Assembly: GCF_000298235.1 (NCBI RefSeq)
Contig: NZ_BAHE01000044.1
Location: 1 to 42,860 of the forward strand
DNA length: 42,860 nucleotides
Reading direction: 5' to 3'
Source of the DNA: Gordonia namibiensis NBRC 108229
Lineage (GTDB): Bacteria; Actinomycetota; Actinomycetes; Mycobacteriales; Mycobacteriaceae
This document shows positions 15,147 to 25,887 of the stretch, one piece after another. The notes beneath the pieces were generated by a model. It was not told the origin of the DNA and did no database searches. It saw nothing but the letters and a program-made list of their open reading frames with translations. Positions within the stretch are counted from its first letter, which is position 1. Every line of letters begins with the position of its first letter. A program made the translations under genes and the position numbers.

Positions 15147-15860
15147 AGTGCTTCCGGTGGATACCGGCAACCGGGCGTCGAGGATCAGCCCGGCGATCCC
15201 GACCGCGAAGAGTGCTCCGCTGACCAGCAGCTGGGCGGGGTTGGCGCCGCCGGTCAGCGAATCGCCGAGCATCACCACGGCCGCGGTTCCGGGAGCCATG
15301 CCGATGATGCTCGCGACGGTGAACGGCAGCGGTCGTACGGAGGACAAGGCAGAGCAGTAGTTCGCGACCGAGAACGGGCAGGCCGCGATCAGGCGGAGCG
15401 AGCCCACGGCGAGCCAGCCGCGCCGTTCCAGGCGGTATTCGACGGCCTTCACGACCGGCTTCTTGAGGAACGGTCGAACCCGATCGCGGCCGAGGACCCG
15501 CACGAGTCCGAAGGCGGCGACCGCCGCGATCGACGAGGCGATCATCGCGCCGACGAAGCCGACGAAGGGTCCGAAGAAGATCCCGGACATGACGGTGAAG
15601 GTCGAGCGGGGGATCGGCGCGATCGTGACCACGGCATACGCCGCGAAGAACAGCCACGGGAAGGCCGGGCCGAGGTCGTCGCCCCATGCGCGAACGCTGC
15701 CGATCGAGGGGAGCGGGATGAAGTAGGAGCCGAGCAGGACCACTGCCACGACCGCGGCGGCGACGAGCGCGCGCCGGACGACCCGGCGGTCGACGGCGAC
15801 CCGGCGTCGACTGCCCGTCACGTCTGGTGTCACCTCGGTGACGGGGGCTGGCTCGGGCAC
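15102..15860 (-). CDS. TVP38/TMEM64 (DedA-related) membrane protein
   Basis: This 252-residue protein has a short polar N-terminus, a basic stretch VRRALVAAAVVAVVLLGSYF starting near residue 28, and the SNARE-associated/VTT domain that follows: VTIAPIPRSTFTVMSGIFFG, GFVGAMIASSIAAVAAFGL and SLRLIAACPFSVANYCSAL. Such proteins are linked to lipid or undecaprenyl-phosphate transport across membranes. It occupies the position of M. tuberculosis Rv1491c, just before the mutA operon and facing away from it. GTG 15860 follows TAGAGT by 6 nt, so translation is probably leaderless. The last residues (GLDQVESSSQA) are coded inside the operator array of the next gene. Confidence 0.85.
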   Translation of the reverse strand: MPEPAPVTEVTPDVTGSRRRVAVDRRVVRRALVAAAVVAVVLLGSYFIPLPSIGSVRAWGDDLGPAFPWLFFAAYAVVTIAPIPRSTFTVMSGIFFGPFVGFVGAMIASSIAAVAAFGLVRVLGRDRVRPFLKKPVVKAVEYRLERRGWLAVGSLRLIAACPFSVANYCSALSSVRPLPFTVASIIGMAPGTAAVVMLGDSLTGGANPAQLLVSGALFAVGIAGLILDARLPVSTGSTQTSGLDQVESSSQA

Positions 15861-15866
15861 CCAGAC

Positions 15867-15872
15867 ACTCTA
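15867..15872 (-). promoter_or_regulatory. -10 box of a leaderless promoter for the TVP38-like gene
   Basis: Read on the minus strand this is TAGAGT, 6 nt before the GTG start at 15860. It fits the TANNNT-N6-start pattern repeated through the window. There is no ribosome site. Confidence 0.55.
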
Positions 15873-16025
15873 CTCTGGAGTTCACCGGACCCCTCCACGT
15901 CGCGACCAGCTCGCACCCCTCCGGGTGGCGTAGCTCACGCCGACCTCGTTGATGGGCCGAGCGAGCGATCGGCTAAGGTCGTGTACGCGCTCGCACAGAG
16001 CATTCACGGAGGTGTGCTTCCCCAC

Positions 16026-17971
16026 ATGCCACAGCAAACTGACCAGCCCAAACCCGAGTCAGATCTCGGCCGTACAGAACTCGATCAGGCCTACCAGGCG
16101 TGGTCGAAGGCCGCCGCGGCCGTTCTGGCGAAATCACGTCGGGTCGACGTCGACGAGCTCCCGGATACACCGGAAGCACTGCTCTCGACCGACACCGCCG
16201 ACGGGCTGACCATCCGGCCGCTGTACACACGTCGCGACGAGACGACCGAACCCGGTCTGCCCGGTCGGTTCCCGTTCGTCCGCGGTGCCGACCCCGCGCG
16301 GGACGTCACCACCGGGTGGCGTGTCACCGAGCGGTTCGGCGACGACGAAACCCCGGCCGAGGACGCCAACGAACTCGTTCTCGAGGCGATGGCCAACGGC
16401 ACCAGCGGACTCTGGCTCTCCATCGGCAAGCCCGGTGGCGGTCTCGGTGTCGCCGACCTCGCCACGGTGCTGCGCGGCGTCTACCTCGACCTCGTGCCGG
16501 TGACGCTCGACGCCGGCACCGAGGGCATCGCCGCCGCCCGGGAGCTGCTGTCGCTCAAGGAGAGGGCGCAGGCCGCGCCGGTCGCCGCGCCTCTCACCGC
16601 CGCGACGACCCATTCCTTCGGTCTCTCGCCGCTGACCGCGGCGTTCTCCGGACGGGCCACCGTCGACGCCGACGAGGCCACCGCCCTCGCCGCGTCGAAC
16701 CTGCCTGCCGGGGTCCGGACCTTCCGCGTCGACGGCAGCGACTTCGCGACCGCCGGCGCCGACAACGGCCTCGAGCTCGCCCTCGTGGTGGCCGCAGCCG
16801 TCGCGCACCTGCGTGACCTGACCGCCGCCGGTCTGTCAGCCGACGCGGCCCTGGGTCAGATCACCTTCGGGGTCTCCGCCGACGACGACCAGTTCGCGAC
16901 GATCGCCAAGTTCCGTGCGCTGCGCAAGATCTGGGCCCGCGTGGCCGAGGTCGTCGGCGCACCCGACGCCGGCGGTGCGCTGACCCACGGCGTGACGGAC
17001 CTGTCGATGTACAGCCAGCGCGACCCCTGGGTCAACATGCTGCGCAGCACCATCGCGGCCTTCGGTGCGGGTGTCGGCGGCGCCGATCAACTGACGGTCC
17101 TTGCATACGACGCGACGATCCCGGCCGACAAGCGCACCTCGAGTGCGTCCTTCTCGCGCCGCATCGCCCGCAACACCCAGCTGCTGCTGCTCGAGGAGTC
17201 CAACATCGGACGCGTCCTCGACCCGGCCGGCGGTTCGTGGTTCGTCGAGTCGCTGACCGACGACCTCGCCGCCAACGCCTGGAGCGTCTTCACCGAGGTC
17301 GAGGCCGCCGGTGGCTACCGCGCCGCCCTCGACAGCGGCTGGATCGCCGAGAAGGTCGACGCCTCGCTGGCCCGCCGCGATGCCGAGGTCGCGCACCGTC
17401 GCATCTCGGTCACCGGTGTCAACGAGTTCCCGAACATCGACGAGCGGGCCCTGTCCGACGCCCAGGGCGCCTCGGCGTCCGGCGTGACCGACGTGGTCAC
17501 CGGAACCCCGAAGCTGGCCCGTGTCGGCCGTGCCTTCGAGGAGCTGCGCGACCGATCCGACGTGGCGTTGTCCGAGAAGGGCGCGCGCCCGTCGATCCTG
17601 CTGATCCCGCTGGGCAGCGTCGCCGAACACAACGGGCGTACCACCTTCGTGGCCAACCTGCTGGGCGCCGGCGGCATCAGCGTGGTCAACCCCGGCCCGC
17701 TGAGCGCGGACCAGATCGGCGACGCAGTCGCCGGTGCGAACACCCCGATCGCGGTCATCTGCGGCACCAAGGCCCGCTACGCGGAGGAAGGTCCGGCGGC
17801 CCTCGCCGCCGCCCGTGCGGCCGGTCTGTCGAAGGTCCTGCTCGCCGGTCCCGACAAGGAATGGCCCGAGTCCGACGATCGCCCGGACGGTTCGCTGCGG
17901 GTCGGCATCGACGCGGTGAGCACGCTCTCCGAACTCCTCGATCAGCTTCTCTCAACCTCGGGAGCGACGGC

Positions 17972-17975
<4 letters not shown>
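16026..17975 (+). CDS. mutA: Methylmalonyl-CoA mutase small subunit
   Basis: This 649-residue protein is the non-catalytic small subunit of methylmalonyl-CoA mutase, which links propionyl-CoA breakdown to succinyl-CoA. The frame is open from 15144, but ATG 16026 is chosen: it is preceded by GGAGGTG about 11 nt upstream and begins [13 protein letters not shown], a typical N-terminus. Family segments include [32 protein letters not shown] and [20 protein letters not shown]. As expected for the small subunit, it lacks the cobalamin-binding DxHxxG motif. TAAGGT at 15974-15979 is a likely -10 box, giving a leader of about 40 nt. The stop overlaps the mutB start. It matches Rv1492. Confidence 0.95.
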
Positions 17976-20241
<2,266 letters not shown>

Positions 20242-20242
<1 letters not shown>

Positions 20243-21240
20243 TGGCGGACGGTACTCGGCGTCGGGTCGACGTCGACGCGCTGGCCGATGCGGTTCTCGC
20301 CGATCGCCGCGCCGATCTGGCGCGTGCGATCACCCTGGTCGAGTCCAAGCGTCCCGATCACCGGGCTGCGGCGCAGAAACTGCTGCTGAAGCTGACCCCG
20401 CACGCGGGTAACTCGTTCCGGGTCGGCATCACCGGTGTCCCGGGCGTGGGCAAGTCGACGACCATCGAGGCGCTTGGCATGCACCTGGTCGAACTGGGGC
20501 ACAAGGTGGCGGTCCTCGCCGTCGACCCCAGTTCGACGCGTACCCGCGGCTCCATCCTGGGCGACAAGACGCGCATGGGCCGGTTGTCGACGGAGAAGAA
20601 CGCCTACATCCGTCCCTCGCCGACCTCCGGCACGCTCGGTGGGGTGGCCAAGGCCACCCGTGAGTCGATAGTGCTGGTCGAGGCCGCCGGTTTCGACGTC
20701 GTGCTCGTGGAGACCGTCGGCGTCGGGCAGTCCGAGGTGACCGTCGCCAACATGGTCGACACCTTCACCTTCCTGACGCTGGCCCGTACCGGGGATTCGT
20801 TGCAGGGCATCAAGAAGGGTGTCCTGGAACTCGCCGACGTGGTCGTGGTGAACAAGGCCGACGGCAAGCACCTCAACGAGGCGAAGGGCGCCGCCCGCGA
20901 GCTGCGCAACGCACTCGGGCTGATCTATCCGCACGACGCCCTGTGGACCCCGCCGGTCCTGACGATGAGCGCGATCGAACGGACCGGCGTCGACGAGTTC
21001 TGGAACACGGTCGTCAAGCACAACCAGACCCTCAGGGAGGCAGGCGAGTTCACCGCCCGTCGCAACCAGCAGCAGATCGACTGGACGTGGTCGATGGTCC
21101 ACGACATCGTGCTCAGCAGGCTCGCGGAGTCGCCCGGCGTCCGCGACATCCGCGACGAGGTCGAGGACGAGCTGCGCGAGGGCGTGCTGACACCGGCACT
21201 CGCCGCGCAGCGCATCGTCGACGCCTTCGACAATCGCTGA
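20242..21240 (+). CDS. meaB: MeaB/ArgK-type G-protein chaperone of methylmalonyl-CoA mutase
   Basis: This 332-residue P-loop GTPase protects and reloads methylmalonyl-CoA mutase with its cobalamin cofactor. The Walker A motif is GVPGVGKS at 65-72. LAVDPSSTRTRGSILGDKTRM, VETVGVGQSE (the base-sensing switch region) and NKAD give the full G-protein set of the MeaB family. Older annotations call it ArgK (arginine/ornithine transport kinase), which the context argues against. Its ATG overlaps the mutB stop by one base (TGATG). It closes the mutA-mutB-meaB operon, as Rv1496 does in M. tuberculosis. Confidence 0.95.
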
Positions 21241-21246
21241 GGGCGT

Positions 21247-21269
21247 CCCCGCTCAGCCGAGCAGCGGGG
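21247..21269. terminator. Weak convergent hairpin between meaB and the LLM gene
   Basis: CCCCGCT (21247-21253) pairs with AGCGGGG (21263-21269) across a 9-nt loop in the 12-bp gap and first codons (3' end) of the converging LLM gene. It has no T run, so its role as a terminator is uncertain. Confidence 0.35.
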
Positions 21270-22203
21270 CGAGTGTCTCGCCGAGCAGTGAGACGCGCCC
21301 CGGTACATGGCCGTTGGCCGCGGCGTTGACGGTGAAACCGTCCACACCGGCCGCCAGCATGTCTGCATAGCGCGCCGCGACCTCGTCGGGGTCACCGATG
21401 ATCGTCATACGGCGCCGCACCTCGGCTGCCGGGGTTCGCTCGACATATGCCTCGTACTCGGCAACCGCCTCGTCGTGCGTGGGCGCCATGCAGACGTAGG
21501 TCTGGATGCTCACGGTGATCTCCGAGCGCTCCCGACCGCGCCGGTCGCAATGTTCGGCGAGGACGTCGAGCTTGCGTGGGATGTGGTTTGGCGGACACAA
21601 CAGGTTCGACTCGTCGGCGTACTGTGCGACCATTCGCAGGGTCTTCTGTTCGCCGGCCCCGCCGATCATCACCGGGATCCTCGACAGCGGCGCAGGAACG
21701 TTCAGCGCCTCGGACACCTGGTAGCGCTTGCCGTCGAGGCTCGGTCGCTCGCCCGCGAGCATGCCGCGGATGATCTGCAGTGCCTCTTCGAGACGCTCGA
21801 ACCGGTCGGTGAAGGTGCCGAACTCGAAGCCGAGCGAATCATGTTCGAGCTCATACCATCCCGCGCCGATCCCGAGTTGGCCCCGGCCGCCGGACACGAT
21901 GTCCAGTGCGGTGACCGTCTTGGCGAGCAGGGTGGGGTTCCGGTAGGTGTTGCCGGTGACGAGCGACGACAGTCGCACGGCCGAAGTGTGCTGGGCGAGG
22001 GCCGACAGCAACGTGTAGCACTCGAACATCGGGTCGTGCGGCTCGCCGAGCATCGGCAGTTGATAGAAGTGGTCCATCGCGAAGACCGTGTCGAATCCGG
22101 AGTTCTCCGCTTCCTGCGCCTGCGCGACGACGGTGGGGAAGAGCTGATCCGCGGGAACGTCCGGGTAGGTGAAGTTGGCGATCTGGTATCCGAGTCGGGT
22201 CAC
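21253..22203 (-). CDS. LLM-class, probably F420-dependent oxidoreductase
   Basis: This 316-residue protein has the luciferase-like monooxygenase TIM-barrel fold. Typical segments are NSGFDTVFAMDHFYQ, SSLVTGNTYRNPTLLAKTV, LDIVSGGRGQLGIGAGW, and PVMIGGAGEQKTLRMVAQYAD. In mycobacteria close relatives use coenzyme F420, so this is the likely cofactor, but FMN cannot be excluded. The substrate is unknown. GTG 22203 follows TAGGGT by 6 nt, a leaderless arrangement. It lies 26 bp downstream of the nucleoside hydrolase on the same strand and probably has its own promoter in that gap. Confidence 0.85.
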   Translation of the reverse strand: MTRLGYQIANFTYPDVPADQLFPTVVAQAQEAENSGFDTVFAMDHFYQLPMLGEPHDPMFECYTLLSALAQHTSAVRLSSLVTGNTYRNPTLLAKTVTALDIVSGGRGQLGIGAGWYELEHDSLGFEFGTFTDRFERLEEALQIIRGMLAGERPSLDGKRYQVSEALNVPAPLSRIPVMIGGAGEQKTLRMVAQYADESNLLCPPNHIPRKLDVLAEHCDRRGRERSEITVSIQTYVCMAPTHDEAVAEYEAYVERTPAAEVRRRMTIIGDPDEVAARYADMLAAGVDGFTVNAAANGHVPGRVSLLGETLAPLLG

Positions 22204-22209
22204 GGTTCA

Positions 22210-22215
22210 ACCCTA
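22210..22215 (-). promoter_or_regulatory. -10 box of a leaderless promoter for the LLM gene
   Basis: On the minus strand TAGGGT stands 6 nt before the GTG at 22203. It lies within the 26-bp gap after the nucleoside hydrolase stop, so the LLM gene can be transcribed independently. Confidence 0.5.
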
Positions 22216-22229
22216 GGTGGACACGCGTC

Positions 22230-23261
22230 TCAGATCCGGGCGAAGGCGCGGGCGAAGGCGCCGATCGTGTCGATCAGGTCGTCGAAGACGGCGTCGAGGT
22301 CGGTGGCGGTGGCGATCCGGGCGTTGGGGCCCAGCGGCGACATCCAGCGTTCGTCGGCGACGGTCATTCCGCGGGTGAGCGTGCCGACGAGCTCGACGTC
22401 GACCCGTGCCGGGATGGTCGTGACGAGATCCGGGTTCAGGGCCACCATCGCCGCGAACGGGTCGTGGAGATGGGCGATGTAGCCCTCGTCGTGGTCTTGA
22501 TGGAACTCGAAGTAGAAGCGCAGGGCGTCGGTGAGATGCCGGATGATCTCGTTGTCGGCGACCGAGCGCAAGCCCCGTTCGTCGCCCGGGTCGGGGCATT
22601 CCAGCGGTGAACTCCCCGATGCCGCGGCGAGACGCACCACATGGTCCGGGGTGAGCACGACCTGTTCGGTGAGATCGAGCGCGCACACGATGGGTTCCGG
22701 TGCGCCGGCGGTGCCGAATGCGGCGAAGACCTCGGCCGCGGCCTCCGGGTCGACGGCGACGTTCCATTCCGAGGTCGGCGTCGTGTTGCCGTGGGTGTGG
22801 AAGGCCCCACCCATGATCACCAGGCGTCGGAGACGGGAGGGAAGGCCCGGGTCCCGGCGGATCGCGGTCGCCAGCGACGTGAGCGGCCCGGTCACCAGCC
22901 CGACCAGTTCGCCCTCGTGCGCTCGTGACGCCTCGATCCACGCATCCGGGGCGTCGAGGTGGTCCGGCGTGATGGTCGGCGTGGGCAGCTCGGCGTGGCC
23001 GACGCCCAGCGGGCCGTGCGTGTCCTCGGTGGTCATGAGTTCGGCGACGAGGGGTGCGACCGGCCCGACGTGCACGGGGATCTCCGGACGGCCGCAGAGT
23101 TCGAGCCAGGCGAGGTTGTTGGTGGTGACCACGTCGACCGGGACGTTGCCGGCGGTCGAGGCGATGCCGACGAGCTCGACGTCGGCGCGTGCCAGCAGGT
23201 AGAGCAGCGCGACCGAGTCGTCGATGCCGGTGTCGCAGTCGAAGAACAGGCGCTGGGTCAC
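22230..23261 (-). CDS. Inosine/uridine-preferring-type nucleoside hydrolase
   Basis: This 343-residue enzyme should cleave the N-glycosidic bond of ribonucleosides for salvage. The calcium-binding, catalytic motif DCDTGIDDS is at residues 8-16. Other family segments are GIASTAGNVPVD, LGVGHAELPTP, LVTGPLTSLATAI, VIMGGAFHTHGNTTPTSEWNV and HDPFAAMVAL. The frame is open to 23396, but the extra residues are Arg/Pro-rich and unlike the family, so GTG 23261 is chosen; this places the DxDxxxDD motif at the N-terminus as usual. CACAAT lies 6 nt before this GTG, consistent with a leaderless start. The exact nucleoside preference cannot be read from sequence. Confidence 0.88.
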   Translation of the reverse strand: MTQRLFFDCDTGIDDSVALLYLLARADVELVGIASTAGNVPVDVVTTNNLAWLELCGRPEIPVHVGPVAPLVAELMTTEDTHGPLGVGHAELPTPTITPDHLDAPDAWIEASRAHEGELVGLVTGPLTSLATAIRRDPGLPSRLRRLVIMGGAFHTHGNTTPTSEWNVAVDPEAAAEVFAAFGTAGAPEPIVCALDLTEQVVLTPDHVVRLAAASGSSPLECPDPGDERGLRSVADNEIIRHLTDALRFYFEFHQDHDEGYIAHLHDPFAAMVALNPDLVTTIPARVDVELVGTLTRGMTVADERWMSPLGPNARIATATDLDAVFDDLIDTIGAFARAFARI

Positions 23262-23310
23262 GACACAATTGTGCCCGGTGTGCGGCGAGGGCCCGCGTGT
23301 CGCCCCGGGA

Positions 23311-23336
23311 CTCCCTAGAATTCGACGCTCAGGGAG
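23311..23336 (+). promoter_or_regulatory. Candidate promoter with dyad for the M23-type lipoprotein
   Basis: TAGAAT (23316-23321) is a good -10 box. It is flanked by CTCCCT (23311-23316) and AGGGAG (23331-23336), a 6-bp inverted repeat that would overlap the transcription start. This may be an operator or a short stem in the leader. Confidence 0.4.
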
Positions 23337-23374
23337 CCGGGCGGATCGCCGTCGGCGCGGCCGCGGAGGAAGCG

Positions 23375-24615
23375 ATGCACAGACCACGACGTCCATTGGC
23401 GGTCCTTGGCGTGTGCGCGGCGCTCCTGCTGTCCGCGTGCGGCGGCGAGGACAAGGGGAGTGGTACGTCCGTGCCGGTACCGCCCGACCCGGTCCTGACC
23501 CCGGTGGTGGGGTCCGTGTTGTTCGCGCCGACGCCGTTCGCCGGGTCGGACGGTTCCGATCATCTCGTCTACGAGGTGTCGCTGACCAACTTCATGCGCA
23601 CCCCGGTCACGATCACCGGGGTCAAGACCCTCGACGCCGGGGCTGCGGGCACGCCCGAGTTGAGCGGCCTCGACCAGACCGGGGTCGCGGGACGGCTCAA
23701 GCCCACCGGTGCGCCCTCCGTCCCGCCGAGACCCGATGTGCCCGAGGGCTATTCCGAGGTCCTCGCACCGGGGCAGAACGGTGTGCTGTTCCTGCATCTG
23801 CAGTTCGAGGGTGAGGCCCCGAAGAAGCTCGTCCACGAGATCTCGGTCCGTGCCGACGGGGCGCCGCCGCAGATGCGGGAGACCACCGAGCGGATCGCCG
23901 AGGTCGAGGTGAACGACGCCGTCGTCCCGGTCCTCGGTCCGCCGCTGATCGGCGAGGACTACATCGCCGCCGACGCCTGCTGCGACGCGGTCCGTCACAC
24001 GCGCGCGATCCTGCCGTTGGACGGCACCCCCGTCGTCGCCCAGCGGTACGCGGTCGACTGGGAGCAGGCCGGACCCGACGGGAAGATCTTCGTCGGCGAC
24101 GCCAAGGACCCGGCGAGCTACCGGATCTACGGCGACGACGTGCTCGCCGTCGCCGATGGAACCGTCGTCGCCAGTCGCAACATCTGCCCGAGCAGGTACC
24201 GGGGGAGTTCCCCGCGAATCTGCCGATCGCCGACGCCGACGGCAACAATCTCGTCCTCGACATCGGCGACGGATTCTTCGTGAACTATGCGCACATGCAA
24301 CCCGGCTCGGTGCGGTTCAAGCCGGGGGATCGGGTACGACGCGGCGACGTCATCGGCAAGGTCGGCAACACCGGAAACTCGGTCGCACCCCACCTGCATG
24401 TCCATGTCATGAACGGACCCTCGTTCCTGATGTCCCAAGGTGTGCCGAGTGTCACCGACCTGTTCATGATCACCGGCCGGGTGGACGACACGGAGGCGTT
24501 CGACGCCTCGGAGAGCACCGGCGTCCCGCTCGAGATGGCGCCCGGTGTGACCGTGTCCACACAGCAGGACCGGATGATCCTCGATCAGAACGTCGTCACG
24601 TTCCGCGCAGGCTGA
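23375..24615 (+). pseudogene. M23 peptidase-family lipoprotein, frameshifted
   Basis: ATG 23375 follows GGAGGA and opens a lipoprotein: the signal sequence ends LLLSACGGEDK with the lipobox cysteine at about residue 23. The first frame covers a beta-rich domain and then RYAVDW and LAVADGTVVASRN. There the frame breaks at about 24181-24182. The rest of the domain, LPEQVPGEFP to DIGDGFFVNYAHMQPGSVR and APHLHVHVMNGPS, reads on in another frame to the stop at 24613-24615. One missing base after CGCAAC (restoring R-N-D-L-P-E-Q) explains it. The second zinc motif HLHVH is intact, but the usual first His of H-x-G-x-D is Tyr here (RYAVDW), so the protein may never have been a standard endopeptidase. 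Real mutation and sequencing error cannot be told apart here. Confidence 0.8.
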
Positions 24616-24661
24616 CAACGGTTTTCGGCGTAGGCCGCGCCGATCTCGGGGCGATCACGAC

Positions 24662-24689
24662 TGGACAACGATCTCATCGTCCGTACGGT
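24662..24689 (+). promoter_or_regulatory. Leaderless promoter of the MscS-type channel gene
   Basis: TGGACA (24662-24667), a 16-nt spacer and TACGGT (24684-24689) form a good promoter. The ATG at 24697 begins 7 nt after the -10 box, so the mRNA should start at the start codon. Confidence 0.6.
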
Positions 24690-24696
24690 CGGGGTC

Positions 24697-25623
24697 ATGA
24701 CCATTCAGAACCTGGCCTTCGAATGGACCGAGACGAATCGCGAATGGATCATCGAGAATCCGATCCGGATCGTGGCCTACATCCTGGTCGCGCTCATCGT
24801 GCGTTTCGCCATTCACCGCACCATCGACCGGGCGACCCGTCCGCGGTCCCGAGACGGCGAGAAGTCGCGCGGAGCGACCCTCATGCGCGGTCTGCGGCCC
24901 AAGACGGTGACCACCGAGCGCAGCGCCCAGATCGCCGCCAGACGCGCCCAGCGGGCGGCGACGATCGGTTCGGTGCTGAAGTCGACGGTGTCGATCGTGC
25001 TGCTCGTATGGGTGGTGCTGTCGGTGTTGAGCGTTCTCGGGGTGAACATCGCGCCGTTCATCGCCTCCGCAGGCATCGTCGGTCTGGCGATCGGTTTCGG
25101 TGCACAGAACCTGGTGCGCGACTTCGTCACCGGTGTCTTCATGCTGCTCGAGGACCAGTACGGGGTCGGTGACATCGTCGACCTCGGCGAGGCCATCGGC
25201 GAGGTGGAGACGGTGGGACTGCGGGTCACCACGCTCCGCGACATCGACGGCACCCTCTGGTATGTCCGCAACGGCGAGATCGCCCGCGTCGGCAACATGA
25301 GCCAGGAGTTCGCGGTCGCCCGCGTCGACACCCCGGTCGCACCGGGTGCCGACATCGACAAGGCGCAGCAGGTCGCCGCCGAGGCGGCACGTCGGGCCGT
25401 CGAAGACGACGACACCGACATTCTCGGAGCGATCGAGATGCTCGGCGTGCAGGAGGTGTCCTCGGAGCAGATCGTCCTGCGCCTGACGGTCAAGACCAAG
25501 CCGAACGGACAGTGGGCCGTACAGCGCCGGCTGCGTCGCGCGATCCTTCAGGCCTTCGTGGAGAACAACATCGCTCTGCCGTACTCGCGGTGGGGATCAC
25601 TCCTGGAGACTGCCGGTACCTGA
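24697..25623 (+). CDS. Small-conductance mechanosensitive channel (MscS family)
   Basis: This 308-residue membrane protein should open under membrane tension to release solutes during osmotic downshock. Membrane segments are near residues 22-40 and 90-110, and the pore-lining helix is within IAPFIASAGIVGLAIGFGAQ, followed by NLVRDFVTGVFMLLEDQYGVGD, the MscS signature. The soluble beta and C-terminal domains follow (VETVGLRVTTLRDIDGTLWYVRNGEI). An Arg-rich cytoplasmic loop (about 45-85) is an addition relative to the smallest MscS forms. It is transcribed from its own leaderless promoter and ends at a strong bidirectional hairpin. Confidence 0.92.
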   Translation: MTIQNLAFEWTETNREWIIENPIRIVAYILVALIVRFAIHRTIDRATRPRSRDGEKSRGATLMRGLRPKTVTTERSAQIAARRAQRAATIGSVLKSTVSIVLLVWVVLSVLSVLGVNIAPFIASAGIVGLAIGFGAQNLVRDFVTGVFMLLEDQYGVGDIVDLGEAIGEVETVGLRVTTLRDIDGTLWYVRNGEIARVGNMSQEFAVARVDTPVAPGADIDKAQQVAAEAARRAVEDDDTDILGAIEMLGVQEVSSEQIVLRLTVKTKPNGQWAVQRRLRRAILQAFVENNIALPYSRWGSLLETAGT

Positions 25624-25644
25624 GCCCGGGATATCGAGCTCCGA

Positions 25645-25686
25645 CGACGAGAAAACCCCCGGCCGGAGCCGGGGGTCTTCTCGTCG
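25645..25686. terminator. Long bidirectional hairpin between mscS and tRNA-Leu
   Basis: An inner stem ACCCCCGGC (25655-25663) / GCCGGGGGT (25668-25676) with a CGGA loop is extended by an outer stem CGACGAGAA (25645-25653) / TTCTCGTCG (25678-25686). A and T runs flank the inner stem, so it can end transcripts from both sides: the channel gene on plus and the tRNA on minus. Confidence 0.85.
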
Positions 25687-25694
25687 TTCTGCGG

Positions 25695-25780
25695 TGTCCG
25701 AGGGGGGACTTGAACCCCCACGTCCGTTAATAGGACACTAGCACCTCAAGCTAGCGCGTCTGCCATTCCGCCACTCGGAC
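25695..25780 (-). tRNA. tRNA-Leu (anticodon GAG)
   Basis: On the minus strand the acceptor stem GTCCGAG pairs with CTCGGAC, followed by discriminator A. The D arm is GTGGCGGAATGGCAGAC. The anticodon stem is CTAGC/GCTAG with loop TTGAGGT, giving anticodon GAG, which reads CUC/CUU leucine codons. A long variable arm (TGTCC...GGACG) marks a class II tRNA, and GGGGGTTCAAGTCCCCC is the T arm. The 3' CCA is not encoded. Confidence 0.97.
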
Positions 25781-25887
25781 TTGCTCTGCTGCGTTGCTCC
25801 GGCGGGGATTTCTCCTCGCCATCTCGCGGCAGCGGGATAACACTAACCGAGGTTGCCCGTGTATCCCAAATCCCGTAGGAGTGAGGG

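Noticed and set aside
15144..16025. Long N-terminal extension of the mutA frame
   Set aside because: It lies opposite the TVP38-like gene and reads as low-complexity charged sequence; ATG 16026 has a clear GGAGG and matches the family start.
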